Shown here one piece after another: positions 63,569-64,000 of a DNA stretch of 64,000 bases. Under the pieces are notes generated by a model. That model was not told the DNA's origin. It saw nothing but the letters and a program-made list of their open reading frames with translations, and did not search any database. The stretch's first letter is position 1; each line of letters begins with the position of its first letter. Origin of the DNA: Rugalucina vietnamica (Eukaryota; Mollusca; Bivalvia; Lucinida; Lucinidae). The position numbers and the translations under genes were made by a program. The stretch is taken from NCBI GenBank assembly GCA_964017185.1, contig OZ024878.1, positions 3,162,151 to 3,226,150 on the forward strand. The letters run 5' to 3'.

Positions 63569-63866
63569 ACTGCAACATAAAAAAATATTTAGCATCCTTG
63601 AAAACCATTCTATGACGTAAAAGGTATCGAGTTTCATTCAATGTAACCAATGATGGCAAGCAAAATAATTTCATTCCTGGGTCAGGGCTGTATATCTATC
63701 TGTCTTCATATACTGAGTCCATCAATTTCTGATCATCATCTAAGTCACAGCTTGTTAAGTATCCTTCTCCAAATACTCCTCAAATACAATAGAATATCTG
63801 CATGATCCTCCATGTTTCGCTGCTGGCTTCTCGCTCATGATGTTGATAACCATGTATGATTAAAGT

Positions 63867-63950
63867 GTTCTCTAAGACATGTTCACATATGGTAAGAGTG
63901 TTCTCTAAGACATGTTCACATTATGGTAAGAGTATTCTCTAAGGCATGGA
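63867..63950 (+). repeat. ~36-bp tandem repeat, three units
   Basis: GTGTTCTCTAAGACATGTTC occurs at about 63868 and 63898, with a third unit reading AGTATTCTCTAAGGCATGG at about 63930. Confidence 0.8.
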
Positions 63951-64000
63951 AGAACAAATACATTTTCACAGGAACACACACCATAGATTTCCATTTTGTG

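Overview
The window is animal nuclear DNA. It has spliced genes with GT/AG introns, AT-rich introns packed with MITE-type elements and tRNA-derived SINEs, and no operons or bacterial signals. Dispersed repeats such as the 'TATGTCTCCCC…GGGAGACATA', 'AGCTCACCTGAG…CAGGTGAGC' and 'TATACCCC…GGGGGTAT' families, from memory, recall bivalve and other molluscan genomes. A mollusc, probably a bivalve, is my best guess; the species is not determinable here.

Region 1 (about 580-36,763, + strand) is one large split gene, 5'-incomplete. Hand-joining exons by acceptor, donor and phase gives a protein in this order: a helical N-terminal segment; a long Ser/Thr-rich linker with a duplicated 48-residue module; a Lys/Gln-rich exon built from 40-residue repeats; a RING1 and an IBR that resemble RNF216/TRIAD3; and then, with no recognisable RING2, a PARP catalytic domain of the PARP7/TIPARP-like mono-ADP-ribosyltransferase type. 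The last exon carries about 170 residues of His- and FG/GSN-rich low-complexity sequence inside the PARP fold. AATAAA follows the stop. A ubiquitin-ligase-like module joined to an ADP-ribosyltransferase is the main candidate for something new. Several of its exons also have intact or decayed tandem copies, most strikingly an IBR exon present about five times.

Region 2 (39,904-47,697) is a complete, probably young Ty3/gypsy LTR retrotransposon: 701-bp LTRs with one difference noticed between them, a 4-bp GATG target duplication, and one uninterrupted 1,997-residue gag-pol ORF with a C-terminal extension carrying two C2H2-like fingers.

Region 3 (55,494-60,944, - strand) is a giant exon of an unrecognised, mostly disordered protein rich in Arg/Asp/Glu/Ser with a Gln-rich end. 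It finishes at a consensus splice donor or, if unspliced, four codons later.

The rest is repeats: at least 20 copies of one ~230-bp TIR element, 8 copies of a ~275-bp hairpin element, foldback palindromes, minisatellites, SINEs and nested insertions up to three deep. I saw no rRNA, no intact free-standing tRNA gene and no CRISPR. All exon boundaries were read by eye; no alignment or search was run.
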